DNA of 64,000 nucleotides. It comes from Cardiocondyla obscurior (lineage: Eukaryota; Arthropoda; Insecta; Hymenoptera; Formicidae). Below, piece by piece: positions 28,283 through 37,367 of this stretch (the first letter of the stretch is position 1; the number at the start of each line of letters is the position of its first letter). The stretch lies in the NCBI RefSeq assembly GCF_019399895.1, contig NC_091876.1, forward strand, positions 682,001 through 746,000, given 5' to 3'. The notes under the pieces are model-generated. The model searched no databases. It had not been told where the DNA came from and was given only the letters and a program-made list of their open reading frames with translations. Both the position numbers and the translations under genes were made by a program.

Positions 28283-31200
28283 TAAAAAAAATATTTCACA
28301 CAATTTACTGCGCATTACATGACAGATTGGAGTAAAAATCCGAAGAATATTCAAGCCAGAGAAGTTTCTTAATAATTGTGAATTATATTACGAGCATAAT
28401 GCTACTGCGACGTTCCCGAGAAAATTTATCAAGGATGCAGCTGCTAAGTTTACATACTTTCTACTCGATTTTTTTCAGGGAGGAATGAATCAGACCTTTA
28501 TTACATCTGTTTCTAATTCAAGACTGACGCGAGAAAATTGTAAGGTATATCAAGTTATTGGGATATCGTGCGACAAAGTAACGTGTAAAAAAAATTTTTG
28601 TGAAACGCGGGGGGAGAGATAGATTCCGGATATATTTCTCTCAATGTGAAATAATTCCACGTGCGAGCTCGTGAGAGAATCCAGTCTCGACCGAACGACA
28701 ATGTCGCGAGTAATATCAAAGCGTCAAACAGACGGAGAGATCGCCGCCGTAATTCGTCGACAGGTTTATCTCGTCGCCACTCGCATCACTTACCGAGGAT
28801 ATCGCTTCCTCGTCTAGGGAGCTGCAAGTGAGAAAGAATCGAGGAAAAATGCAACGTAAGTGTTAACGCGAATGAAAGAAGATCGAGGGACGACGTCGAG
28901 TTTAGGTGAAGAGCGGGGGTGAGAAATTGAGAGAAAGAGAGCGCAGGACAACGTGCATGTAGGTACGTGTGTGTCGGGAGGAGGGAGAGATGCAGAATGC
29001 CTGGCTGCTGCGGATCGATAGAACGGAGCTGCGTGATAGTCGCTTTCTACAGGGAGACCATCTCCCCGATAGATACCGGGAATCGCTGTGAATGAGATAG
29101 ATACGCAGCTTCTCTCGCAATGTTAAAACACCCGAAAAATCGCGAGGGGACCAAAGACCGCCCGATTCTTTAGCGAAAAACCATTGTGCTCTGTCGCTAC
29201 ATTTAATAAACCGGCACGAGCGAACGGATACAGAGCAATAAACGCCAAGTTAATGATGATCTGTAATTTAAATATCAATCGGTTTAAAAAAAAAAAAAAA
29301 ACACATAAAGACCCGTGTTTCTAATATAAATAGCACTCTAGTGGAGAGAAAATGTTACGTGCAGACGCCCCCATGTATAATTTCTTTCTCGAAACGCTAT
29401 CCATTAACCTCTTAGCAAGAATGATGATTTAATTAGAAGCATGTCGGACAGCTTTACACATGGAAAATCAATAGATGCCGGGAATCGTCGCAAATGACAT
29501 ATGCAAGCTCCGCGATAGATGTAGCCACGAGAAAAGGAAATTGCATGTGCGAGGCGCATTCGATACACGACGTATTTGGAGCAAACTAATCCAAATAGTA
29601 TACTCGCTAATGAAATGTTCAGACACGATTCTTTCTCTCTAATAACTACGCATTTAATTTCGAGACCGCACAGACTACAGTTTCATCCACAAATTCTTTG
29701 AAATTCATCTTTCTTGCGTTCTACGTTGATACATTTTTCTTTTTTTTTATTGAGATATTCTGTGAAATTTAAATTTAAACCTTTACTCAAAACTTCCTAC
29801 GTTCGTTGTACAAATTATAATAATAGCGCAGCTTCAAACCACAAATTTTATTCACGTCCGCAAAAAAGAAACGAGCATCCCGCTTTTAAAGCCGGGATGT
29901 AGTCATTAGATTTTTCTTTTTTTTTTACTGCATACATGAAATTTTTCCTCACGTTATATAAAACGTCAAATTAAACAAACATGCGATCCCGCAAAAAGTT
30001 TATGTTCCTTAAATGTGAAAATTAGAGGCGATTTGAATGTCACGTTTCTTTTAAACCAAATCGCAGTGATATTAAACTGCATGAATTTAATCAATTAGAA
30101 CGTAGGTATATCAAATCATTTACGTAGCATAAATATTCCCGAATCTAACTTTGATTTTAAAGCGCTAGAAGCTCATATACGTATATAAGATAATAAATAC
30201 GTGCTACAAAAAGGTGCAAGTATTCCCACCGAACGCAACGACGTGCAATCTCACGTGTGGAACATCGCATGTTTATGCATCCTGCATGCCGTATTTATGA
30301 ATTCTACCAAGGACCATTGCACGTCAAACGCCCCGAGGCCTTATGCGGAAAACACATATTCAGTAGCATTGATGTAACATCGGCATATCGAGATTTCGTC
30401 GGTGAAACACGACAGGAGGGAAGAAAAAATAGCGTGCGTTTATTGAAAAATCAATACCGTCCCGCTCTCGCAGAAAAGTATACCGAGATTTATCGCTTGA
30501 TGGAGGGAATTTTTTTTTTTTTTTTTTTACGAGAGAGGAAAATGCGATCTGCGCGAAATACGAGCTAATTAACGTTAATGGCTCGTGAAAGGAGAATCAT
30601 CTACAATAGAAGCTGAGCGTGTTATAACCCAAGTATCCTCGCAGCGGGAAATAATTTTTTTTTTTATCGGCTCCCGTTTAAAAGTTGCTACGATATTACC
30701 TACGTGGACGAGGGCAACACGAATTTTTCAAGTATTTGTCACAAACCGAAGAATAATTTCGTCACGTTAAATTTTTTCTTTTTTTTCTAAACAAAGAATA
30801 ATTCCTCTCTCGTCGCATATATAATTTTTTTTTTTTTTATTCAAGACCAGATGCATTACTGCAACGTATTTAAACGACGTGTATTTTACTGTCCAACAAA
30901 AACTAACAAATTACCATATCAATGTTCTAAATGTCACCCCGTCTTATTAGTTTTTAAAATGTCACGTTATTTATTTGCAAAGTATCTTGCATGATATTCT
31001 ATCAAAATGTGTCTATTGTTAACCGCCTTTCAAACTCCGCATACGCAATTTGCATGATAAGCGCGATACAAAATGGAATTCAGAGAGAAACTCTTCCGCG
31101 ATTTGAAGAACGCAACGAAATAGCACAAAGCTAATTAATTCAATTATTAATATCCGAATAATTGCGCGATATGACTGGTTGAAATGTGCCGAAACATCCA

Positions 31201-32889
31201 CCGGACAGTTTTATCAATACTATCCGCTATTAATGCTGGGAATTATTTAATGAAAAAGAGGCGAGTCGTCGCGGTTCAAGTATCCGCATTTATAAAACAT
31301 TCTAGCAAGTAGATCTCGGCAATTTGTCCGAGTAAACCTGACAATCGTTAGGTTTTATATATTTTATTGTGTTTCTAACGAGAGCTCGATCCGCGATAAC
31401 CTTTTTAACAGTCGAGTTTCGCTCGGGTAAACAACGCGCTGGGAGATTAAGAGATTTCGCAGCCACCTTCGGGGCGAAGCAGCCGCGACGCCAAAAGCGG
31501 AAGTAGATTTCAATAATGTCGCGTACATCTCGCGGTCATCGACCTTCGACGTCGCGCCGGTCACCTGACAATCGCCAGGTCTCTTTATTGTTCGCGTGAC
31601 AAAAAGCGCGAGACGCCTTACTCAAGCGTTGAACTTATGGAATAACAAACACATAGCGCAAAGAACGCATATATGCGTCGATACACGCACGAGTTTGCGC
31701 GATAGTTGGCGTGCGCAGCGATGAATTTGCCCCGCGAGATAAAGCTCGTCCGTTCTTTTCCGCACAAAGAAAAAAAAAAGAAAAAAAAACCTTGACCTTC
31801 TTCACCGGCGTTTCGTTAATCGTTTCTAAATTGAGATTCTGCGTCCAGATCGTCAAAAGACACGCGAGCGAGCCGCATCGATCCTTCGTTTACGCCGAAA
31901 AGCGGCCGTGAATCCGGCGGTGCATCATGCGCAAAAGATTGACTGGGTAAGCCTTTCATTATCCCCCAACGTCACGTCCCCCGCGAACGCCTAGTATAGT
32001 ATATGCATTGTAGATGTATCTTTACAATACATATCTTCGTAACGAAATTGCTGGCATTTATGCAAACTTCCTGAACACGCAATGGCATTGCCAGCGGAGC
32101 TAATTAGAGCGTTTCAATTTTTATGTATTTATACAATTTATCATAGCAAAATATCGAAAGAAACAAAAACCCTGCCCCTATCGCGGAGTGAAATTCTCGC
32201 GCTTGTTAAAAATGTAAAACAGTTATACGAGATGTCACGCGATATACATAAGTATACATTTGTTTTTTTTTTTTTTCTCTACGCAAATGTATTCAAGTAA
32301 CTTTAGACACGGAGCAATTTTTTAGATAGACAAAGAGAAAAGGAGAAACGAGGGATTCAACAAATGTGACGCGCGTCAGCGGTGCTGTTCGCAAACGCAT
32401 GAAAACGCGGAGCGAAGAATGCGCCGCCGGCCGACGATTATTAAATGTAGCAAGTACAAAAGCACTTGAAAAACCTTCAGGGGTCGGTTTTAAATCGCCG
32501 CAAAACTCGCCGCTATTGAAAATCGCGAGACAAAATGAAAATAGATTCGGGGCGACACTCTCCGCAGATACATTTTTTTTTCTTTTTTTTTCAGCGTTGG
32601 GTTCATTTCCGACGATGTCGCAGAGCGTCTACGTCCGCGCGCGCCGCGGGGGCGCAGGGGTCGGCGAGTTTCGCGACGACGAAATCGTGACTTCACTTAC
32701 TTACTTGGCGGCGGGTCCTAGCTGGCAGGATGACGCAGAGTCGTCACTTTCGTCGTTGTTCGTCCCGTCCGCCGCTGGGGGATGATGCGCCGCGGCATGG
32801 CAGCCGCCGCCGCCGCCGCCGCCGCCGCCGTCGTCGTCGTCGTCGCCGCCGCCGCCGGTGCCCTCCGGACTCGCGACGAGCTTGTACAT
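2415..32889 (-). CDS. Multi-exon membrane protein with hydrophobic core and acidic/glycine-rich N-terminus (3' end outside window)
   Basis: Four coding exons join in frame on the minus strand: 32889-32705, 15341-15139, 11880-11632 and 2628-2415. The first exon starts at an ATG (MYKLVASPEG) and carries runs of Gly and Asp. It ends at CAA|GTAAGT in phase 2, which matches the first base after the acceptor at 15342. The next junctions (ACTG|GTTCGT to TTACAG; CTCG|GTGAGT to TTTCAG) also keep frame. Exon 4 ends at GTAAG|GTGAGT in phase 2, so more exons lie beyond the left edge. By this model residues ~97-133 form a long hydrophobic stretch (one or two membrane segments) and ~157-180 a second one (ILGPICIVVGALMLALGVLL), followed by a basic stop-transfer run, TRRARRRERR. 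A Ser/Pro-rich tail starts in exon 4. The LGP-hydrophobic-basic layout recalls the TMEM200 family, but I am not sure of that. No ortholog is named. Other exons may be hidden in the long introns. Confidence 0.7.
4906..4938 (+). repeat. 33-base A run
   Basis: The longest homopolymer noted in the window. No target-site duplication or retroposon body was found next to it. Confidence 0.9.
8849..9169 (-). CDS. Unrecognised basic small ORF (weak candidate)
   Basis: A reading frame of about 106 codons counted from an internal ATG (MTTSAANTRRAKNK), rich in Arg and Lys, ending RKLKRKMRQMYER. The stop follows directly on a GAGAG|GTAATT sequence that could be a donor, so this may be an exon rather than a complete gene. 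It sits in the 9-kb intron. No domain is recognised and chance is quite possible. Confidence 0.15.
   Translation of the reverse strand, partial: TTSAANTRRAKNKISFSTVAHGNDNRQPKLRLYDETTKLRLAPRSVATKRGLCRGRGPVRVLPGNRQSERWHGKRDRRRVLKISVNDVNSDTARKLKRKMRQMYER
11632..11880 (-). CDS. Third coding exon (second membrane segment and basic tail)
   Basis: The acceptor is TCTGTTACAG and the donor CTCG|GTGAGT; only one frame is open throughout. It encodes a short charged loop (GPGEDEDKNSY), a membrane segment (ILGPICIVVGALMLALGVLL), a strongly basic cytoplasmic-type run (RRARRRERR) and a Cys/His patch (VGFHCPLHGDFYPLSP). The hydrophobic-then-basic order predicts the tail lies in the cytosol by the positive-inside rule. 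Confidence 0.75.
13966..13993 (+). repeat. 28-base A run
   Basis: A homopolymer in intron 2, followed by a shorter A run after a single G. Confidence 0.9.
14402..14421 (+). promoter_or_regulatory. Three overlapping ATGCAAAT octamers
   Basis: ATGCAAAT occurs three times at a 6-base spacing (14402, 14408, 14414). ATGCAAAT is the classic POU-domain factor binding site. Its position inside intron 2 would suit an intronic enhancer, but a short microsatellite expansion of ATGCAA gives the same pattern. No function is shown by sequence alone. Confidence 0.25.
15139..15341 (-). CDS. Second coding exon (first hydrophobic stretch)
   Basis: The acceptor is a pyrimidine-rich TTGTTGTTGCAG, followed by ACCGGGCAGC and an in-frame ATG at 15331. 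That ATG could serve as an alternative start (MAAEEGMLGGG). The exon encodes a short Gly-rich linker, a basic region (ISRLRVEK) and a long hydrophobic stretch beginning GGLMVAGVVIAANC. The donor ACTG|GTTCGT is weaker than the others in this gene but gives the right phase for the exon at 11880. Confidence 0.7.
15721..15746 (+). repeat. 26-base A run beside tRNA-Pro
   Basis: A homopolymer 80 bases beyond the 3' end of the tRNA gene. Relative to the tRNA's own strand it is a T run. Confidence 0.9.
15818..15824 (-). terminator. RNA polymerase III T-run terminator of tRNA-Pro
   Basis: Seven T residues on the minus strand begin two bases downstream of the tRNA discriminator base, the usual position and form of a Pol III terminator. 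Confidence 0.8.
15826..15897 (-). tRNA. tRNA-Pro (anticodon UGG)
   Basis: Read on the minus strand, the 72 bases fold as a standard cloverleaf. The acceptor arm GGCTCAG pairs with CTGAGCC. The D arm carries the A box (TGGTCTAGGGG). The anticodon stem CTCGC/GCGAG closes a TTTGGGT loop with anticodon TGG. The T arm CCCGGGTTCAAATCCCGG carries the B box. C is the discriminator base and no intron is present. A run of seven T starts two bases after the gene and is a good RNA polymerase III terminator. It lies within intron 1 of the membrane-protein gene on the same strand. Confidence 0.97.
16025..16068 (+). repeat. (GGA)n microsatellite
   Basis: A purine-only GGA/GAA repeat of about 44 bases, 130 bp upstream of the tRNA gene within intron 1. 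Confidence 0.9.
18635..18659 (+). repeat. (CT)n microsatellite
   Basis: About twelve CT dinucleotides in a row in a GC-rich part of intron 1. Confidence 0.9.
21252..21270 (+). repeat. (TC)n microsatellite, first of a pair
   Basis: A TC run about 280 bases from a second, similar run at 21533-21550, in intron 1. Confidence 0.85.
21533..21550 (+). repeat. (TC)n microsatellite, second of a pair
   Basis: A TC run of nine units in intron 1, the partner of the run at 21252-21270. Confidence 0.85.
22100..23570. other. GC-rich, CpG-rich island inside intron 1
   Basis: Base composition changes sharply from the AT-rich flanks. Reading frames are open on both strands, including a plus-strand frame of about 84 codons starting at the ATG at 23291 and a long minus-strand frame covering the same bases. 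No conserved domain is visible in either. An alternative promoter or first exon of the host gene, or of an opposing transcript, is the most likely use. Confidence 0.35.
23355..23409 (+). repeat. Hexanucleotide (GCCACC)n repeat with interruptions
   Basis: About nine CGCCAC/CGCCAT-type hexamers in a row. They create the Ala-Thr and Ala-Val repeats seen in the reading frames of both strands, which shows that those frames are repeat-driven. Confidence 0.85.
28234..28275 (+). repeat. (TA)n microsatellite
   Basis: Twenty or so TA dinucleotides preceded by an ATT repeat, in AT-rich intron 1. Confidence 0.95.
32705..32889 (-). CDS. First coding exon of the membrane-protein gene
   Basis: This exon runs from an ATG to a strong donor (CAA followed by GTAAGTAAGT). 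It encodes a Met-Tyr-Lys-Leu start, then four Gly, five Asp, a longer Gly run, a His/Ala/Pro patch and a Ser/Asp-rich end (DDSASSCQLGPAA). The GGC and GAC codon runs form a trinucleotide repeat that is probably length-polymorphic. An alternative is that translation starts at the methionine at 15331 in the next exon and this exon is not used. The in-frame phase-2 join makes the longer protein more likely. Confidence 0.55.
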
Positions 32890-33250
32890 AGGACACCTCT
32901 CACGGTCGCAGTTTCACGCGAACGCAACGCGCCGCGCGCCGGTTGGCATCGCCGCGCTGATCGCTGATGCGGAGGTGCTCTCCGTGCCCCGAGGCCTTCC
33001 TCTTGCGATTCACCACACACAACACACGCCAACGGCACTCGACGGAATCGACACGGGGACGCGCACGTCAACCCCGTGGAGAAGCGGATCGCGCTCGTTG
33101 CGCCTACGTCCCGCTACGCGACCGCGACCGCGACGCCGCCGCCGCCGCCGCCGTCGCCGCCTCCGCCGCCGAACCTTCCGCGACTACATCAGTGCGCGCG
33201 CACTCTCGACGCCATCTTACCGCCTCCGGTATAGTGACTGGGACGCCGAG
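32890..33250 (-). promoter_or_regulatory. CpG-rich 5' region of the membrane-protein gene
   Basis: This GC-rich stretch directly upstream of the first ATG has CCG and CCGCGA repeats at about 33115-33175. It probably holds the transcription start and 5' UTR. No TATA box stands out, as is common for CpG-rich insect promoters. Confidence 0.4.
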
Positions 33251-33788
33251 ACGTGACTGCCAGTGCCATCTAACGGCGGTGACGCAACCTACAATATATT
33301 AATATAAAATTTAAAAAATACATATGAAATAAAAGGATATAGAACTAAAGAATAAATAAATAAGGCTAAAAGAATAAAATTAATTAAGCGTCAAGACATT
33401 GAATTTAAAAGATCCTGTTTTAGTATCATAATTATTGTATATAGTTTAATTCTTCTAGCGTTAAGCAACAGTATTGTTGTTCAACATTAAATGGGTAAAA
33501 TTTGTGTAATATATCATTGCTAAAAGTACTAAAAAAATTAAATTTATATAATTACATATTTTAATGTATAAAGAGAACAAATAAAAAGATTTTACAGATT
33601 ATATGTATACAAATGTACTCGGCAAATTAAGTAGTTGACCGCATTAGTTGGAAATAGAGATACGTAGTATATTTATTTACATCATTAGACCCTTTTTTAA
33701 AATAAGAAAATAAACTATCTAAACGGTATAACAATTTGTACTTAATCATATTAAAAACACATTAAAAAATTTTAAACGTAAACCTTTG
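33251..33788. other. Short AT-rich intergenic region with ADCK1 3' UTR
   Basis: Composition drops abruptly from GC-rich to AT-rich at about 33290. A minus-strand AATAAA at 33672-33677, 112 bp past the ADCK1 stop, is the likely polyadenylation signal. The 5' end of the membrane-protein gene therefore starts only a few hundred bases downstream of ADCK1. Confidence 0.6.
33672..33677 (-). terminator. Polyadenylation signal of ADCK1
   Basis: AATAAA on the minus strand, about 110 bases downstream of the stop codon, in an AT-rich 3' flank. Confidence 0.6.
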
Positions 33789-35363
33789 TTAAAATGGGTA
33801 AAAATCTTTTGTCCATAAAGAATCGACAGAGTTGTTCAAGTTAAAGTGTATCAGGCCTAGGTACATATAATAAAACGACAATTTAAGAAGCACCAAGCGC
33901 TCTGTCAATGATACCCAGCACCTGTCCCACGCATTCGAGCATTCCTTTAATTTTTCTCCATATACAGAACGCACGCAACACTTGGACATTTCCATCATAG
34001 CTGACATTCTGAACTGAGTGCGTAGAGAGTACTCGATGGAGCGCACCAGATCGTTAGTTTTAAGAATCAGTAGCATCTGCCGATTAACGCGGTCAAGTAC
34101 GGTGCTGATTTGTGGCAATAAATTTGGGACGTTTTGCTGAAACATCTCCTTTTCGCGTATATCGTATTGAGTTTTACGTACGCCCGCTACTATTGTTTCC
34201 CACGTTCTGCCCGACACCATGCACGAAAGCAAGCCGTAATAATCGCCAACACCAAGACGCGTACAGTATTCTTTCATAGCTGATAGATCACTGTCAAGAA
34301 TAGCTAGCCATAGCTTTGAGTAGTTCCAACGAAATTGATCGGACAAGTCAGCGTAAAGACCGTGATCCAGCAAAACAATCTCCACCTGAGAATCACGATT
34401 GCGCACCAGAATATTCCCAGGATGAGGATCTGAATGAACAAAGCCCTCGATGAAGATCATCTGGCTGTACAGCCGACCGAGTTTACTGCTAACCTCAAAT
34501 GGATTTAACTGATGCACCCGCATGTATTCCAGATCATTTACCTGCCCGCCATCCACAAACTCCATCGTGAGCACGCGTGCCGATGACACGTCCCAATGTA
34601 TTCTTGGTACTTTTAGCCATCTACAGCCACTAAAAATTCTTTGCACTCTCTCGGCATTTTTGCCTTCACGAATAAAATCTAATTCCTGTGGAATATTTTT
34701 TTTTGTCTCTTCTACTAGCCAGTCAAACTTAAAATCGGGAAACACTAAAGATGTGATGCTCACCAAAGTAGACATAGTCTTAATGTCAATGTAAGAATTG
34801 CTTTTAACGGCACGATGTTGTACTTTCACAGCCACCACATCGCCATTTTTCATTACAGCCCTATGTACTTGAGCAAGACTGGCAGTGCCTAAAGGTTCTG
34901 GGTCAATGGTCTGAAATATCTCATACGGATCTTTCTTAAAGTCTTCTTTGATCACAGTTAGTACATCCTTGAATGAAGACTGAGGTGCTGAACTATGCAG
35001 CACTCGCATGGTGTATACATATTCATGAGGGAGCAAATAATCCAAAGCACCCACATGCTGTCCTACCTTGATGTACACACCCTTATTGGCACAGCAAAGC
35101 TCCAACAGTTTCTGTGCCCCATATTTGTGAGCGTTCGATTTCAGCTGCAGATACTCAGGTGACGATTTATCTAATTTACTATTGTATAATTCCTTCTTGT
35201 AATAACGGCCTATTTCAAATACAGCAAGTGCGGCTCGACTCAGTCGTACAATCCCAATGGCACCAATATCATACTCGTTCACCCTGAGAGATGCCAGAGT
35301 ACCCAGTCCAATTGTCCCAATAGCAGCAGCTTTAACTAACTTTCTGGACGTCCACATCATCAA
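33789..35363 (-). CDS. Adck1: ADCK1, UbiB-family atypical kinase (aarF domain-containing)
   Basis: The 524-residue protein matches the usual length of animal ADCK1. An N-terminal hydrophobic stretch (residues ~11-25) with basic residues suggests mitochondrial targeting or membrane anchoring. The UbiB signatures are in order: KVGQ at 99-102, the Ala-containing loop LGTASLAQVH at 158-167 in place of a P-loop, the nucleotide-binding Lys in VAVK at 180, ELDF at 227-230, the catalytic HSDPHPGN at 310-317 and the metal-binding LLDHG at 331-335. Family members act in mitochondria. COQ8 supports coenzyme Q synthesis, while ADCK1 has been linked to inner-membrane organisation. The start MMMWTSRK is the first in-frame ATG after stops, and a possible acceptor (TTCTGACAG) lies 18 bases upstream, suggesting a spliced 5' UTR. 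The coding region has no intron, unlike its neighbours. Its 3' end faces the membrane-protein gene on the same strand. Confidence 0.95.
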   Translation of the reverse strand: MMMWTSRKLVKAAAIGTIGLGTLASLRVNEYDIGAIGIVRLSRAALAVFEIGRYYKKELYNSKLDKSSPEYLQLKSNAHKYGAQKLLELCCANKGVYIKVGQHVGALDYLLPHEYVYTMRVLHSSAPQSSFKDVLTVIKEDFKKDPYEIFQTIDPEPLGTASLAQVHRAVMKNGDVVAVKVQHRAVKSNSYIDIKTMSTLVSITSLVFPDFKFDWLVEETKKNIPQELDFIREGKNAERVQRIFSGCRWLKVPRIHWDVSSARVLTMEFVDGGQVNDLEYMRVHQLNPFEVSSKLGRLYSQMIFIEGFVHSDPHPGNILVRNRDSQVEIVLLDHGLYADLSDQFRWNYSKLWLAILDSDLSAMKEYCTRLGVGDYYGLLSCMVSGRTWETIVAGVRKTQYDIREKEMFQQNVPNLLPQISTVLDRVNRQMLLILKTNDLVRSIEYSLRTQFRMSAMMEMSKCCVRSVYGEKLKECSNAWDRCWVSLTERLVLLKLSFYYMYLGLIHFNLNNSVDSLWTKDFYPF

Positions 35364-35922
35364 CTGATTACTTCCTGTCAGAAGTTCTTATTATAATTTG
35401 TATCAACGTTAACACACGTTATAATTTTAATTTAAAAAATACAAAAATTATAATATATAATCTTAAAATATAATTACTACCATCATACGAGTGTAACTAA
35501 CAAGTTATAATATATGTTGCATAAATATAATTAATAAAGAATAATTACAAAATCGCATAATATACTAACCTACTGAAATAGAAAATATTATATAAAAGGC
35601 TTCATAAATTTCTTTGACACAAAGACGGCATTCAACAGCATCAAATCCGAAAGTGCTTTAAAAAATGAACAAGTTAACCTTGTACAGTGTAATCTAAATA
35701 TCTCTTAGACTGAATCTCATTAATGGATTTGTGCCAACTTTATTATATTAAAAACAAGGTGTCAAAATAAAAAAAAAGCTAATTGCTGTTTGATATGCAC
35801 TTCTGGTCGATCCTTCAAATGTACAATATTTTAACAAGTAATTACTCAAAAAAATCGACCCAATAAATCCAAGTTTATCTTCGGTTAAACTGCCAACCAC
35901 GTGAACAAAACGCGTCACGTCA
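35364..35922. other. ADCK1 upstream region
   Basis: AT-rich sequence with no gene. It probably includes the ADCK1 5' UTR, a small intron and the promoter. No TATA box or other motif could be placed with confidence. Confidence 0.4.
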
Positions 35923-36143
35923 GTAAAACATCGAACAAGGTTAGAAGGATCGATGTATTTCCGGCGACGGTAGCGCCAAGAACGTGTGGTAAACGGAACT
36001 TTTCGAAACTACCATAATCGATGGTAACATATATATATCACTATCGATTTTGGTAGTTCAAAAATTGTCCGTCTACCAAATGATCCTGGCGCTAGCGTCG
36101 CCAAAAAAACATCGATCTTTCTAACCTCTCTCGATGTATTTTA
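35923..36143. repeat. Imperfect palindrome of about 220 bp (foldback or MITE-like)
   Basis: The left arm (from 35923 to about 36026) and the reverse complement of the right arm (36143 back to about 36040) align over their whole length with scattered mismatches. Examples are GGTTAGAAGGATCGATGT against GGTTAGAAAGATCGATGT, and GGCGACGGTAGCGCCA against GGCGACGCTAGCGCCA. A short AT-rich spacer (around ATATATATA) separates them. Several ATCGAT motifs fall within it. No clear target-site duplication is visible. A miniature inverted-repeat element is the simplest reading. Confidence 0.8.
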
Positions 36144-36284
36144 AAATTAAAATAATTATTTAAATAAAACGTGAGCACTCTACTAGCTTTAATAAAATCG
36201 AATTAGAGTCAAAAAATAAACTTAGAACAATCAAAATCATTAACTTTAAACACTTTTTATTTTAATTAATAAAACATACACGTC

Positions 36285-37367
36285 ACTTTTTATAAGTTAA
36301 TTTATTAATATTTTCCGTTGACATACAAGCTTCAGACTTTGTGGGGCAAAAGTAGAATATAGAAACTGCAATGGAATGCCAACAAGACCCTTGAGAAAGC
36401 AGTAGAAATCCCCCTCTCCAAGTATAGATCACAGTAAAAATTCTGCAGCCTTCCAGGTACTCCAATCACCAGCAAACTGAAATATAAATTTAATTACAGT
36501 TAGGAGAAATATTAAATTGTAATTAAAACACTCTACTACATTAAATAAAACAGAATTAAAATTAAAAATTGAACTTGAATGCCTAAAAATAATTTATTCA
36601 AGAGTCACTCTACTTTTAACCTATAACACGTACCTGTCACTTTTCAAACCCTTAATAAAAATAGTTCACGACGTTGTACAGGCTTGGCACTTCTTGGGCA
36701 GCAAAAAAAAGCTTCAAAATTGATAAAAAATCTAACGGGACCGTCCAAAAATCAGCAGAACTTATTTGTCAAGCTGTACAAGCACAGTGAAACTTCTGCG
36801 ACCCTCGCAGCACTCAAATCACCAGACAACTAAAATATAAATTTATTTACAGTTTAAAAAAATAATAAATTGTTATTAGAACACTCTACTACACTCAACA
36901 AAACTAAAATTAACTTAAAAATTCAACTTGGAATCTTGAAAATAATTTAATTAACAATATCTTAACTTTTAACCTAAAACACATACCTGTCACTTTTAAA
37001 ACTCTTATAAAAAATAGTTCCCGTCCATGTAGAGCCTTGGAACTTTTTGGGCAGCAACAGGGAGGTTCAAATTTGATAAAAAATCCAACGGGGCACTCGA
37101 GGAAAACGCAGAACTATTTTCATAAGCTGTAGAAGTGCAGTGAAACTTTTGTGACCCTCGCAGAACACCAATCACCAAAAATCTAAAATATAAAATTATT
37201 TACAGTTAAGAGAATAATTAAATTGTATTTAAAACATTCTACTACACTTAAATAAACCAAATTTAGGTCAGAAATTTAACTAGAAGACTCAAAAAAAATT
37301 TTTTTAAAGATATTTCAACTTTTAACCTAAAACACATACCTGTCACTTTTAAAACACTTATAAAAAA
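36285..37367 (-). repeat. 353-bp tandem array of exon-like units (3 copies plus a fragment)
   Basis: Three units repeat at a period of 353 bp. Each carries a block of about 196 bases on the minus strand, preceded by a pyrimidine-rich acceptor (ATATTTCAG or ATATTTTAG) and followed by a donor (GTGACAG|GTATGT or GTACGT). The blocks are 37182-36987, 36829-36634 and 36476-~36285. The last lacks the donor. A fourth unit keeps only its donor end, 37340-37367, and stops at the border of the protease duplication. Units share phrases such as TTCTGCGAGGGTC and TGCTGCCCAA. Reading frames are not conserved between them (one has a 58-codon frame, another stops early), so a non-coding exon array is more likely than a protein. 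Confidence 0.7.

Larger units (their letters stand above)
15342..32704. other. 17-kb intron 1 of the membrane-protein gene
   Basis: It contains the tRNA-Pro gene at 15826-15897, several microsatellites, GC-rich patches at about 18330-18680 and 22100-23570, and long A/T runs. Reading frames in the GC-rich patches are open on both strands at once, as expected where CpG-rich sequence lacks stop codons. No other exon could be supported. Confidence 0.5.

Noticed and set aside
34522..34794. 90-codon plus-strand frame inside ADCK1
   Set aside because: It is a shadow of the ADCK1 coding strand.
36283..36465. 60-codon frame in the first 353-bp unit
   Set aside because: It begins without ATG and is not conserved in the other units, so I do not call it coding.
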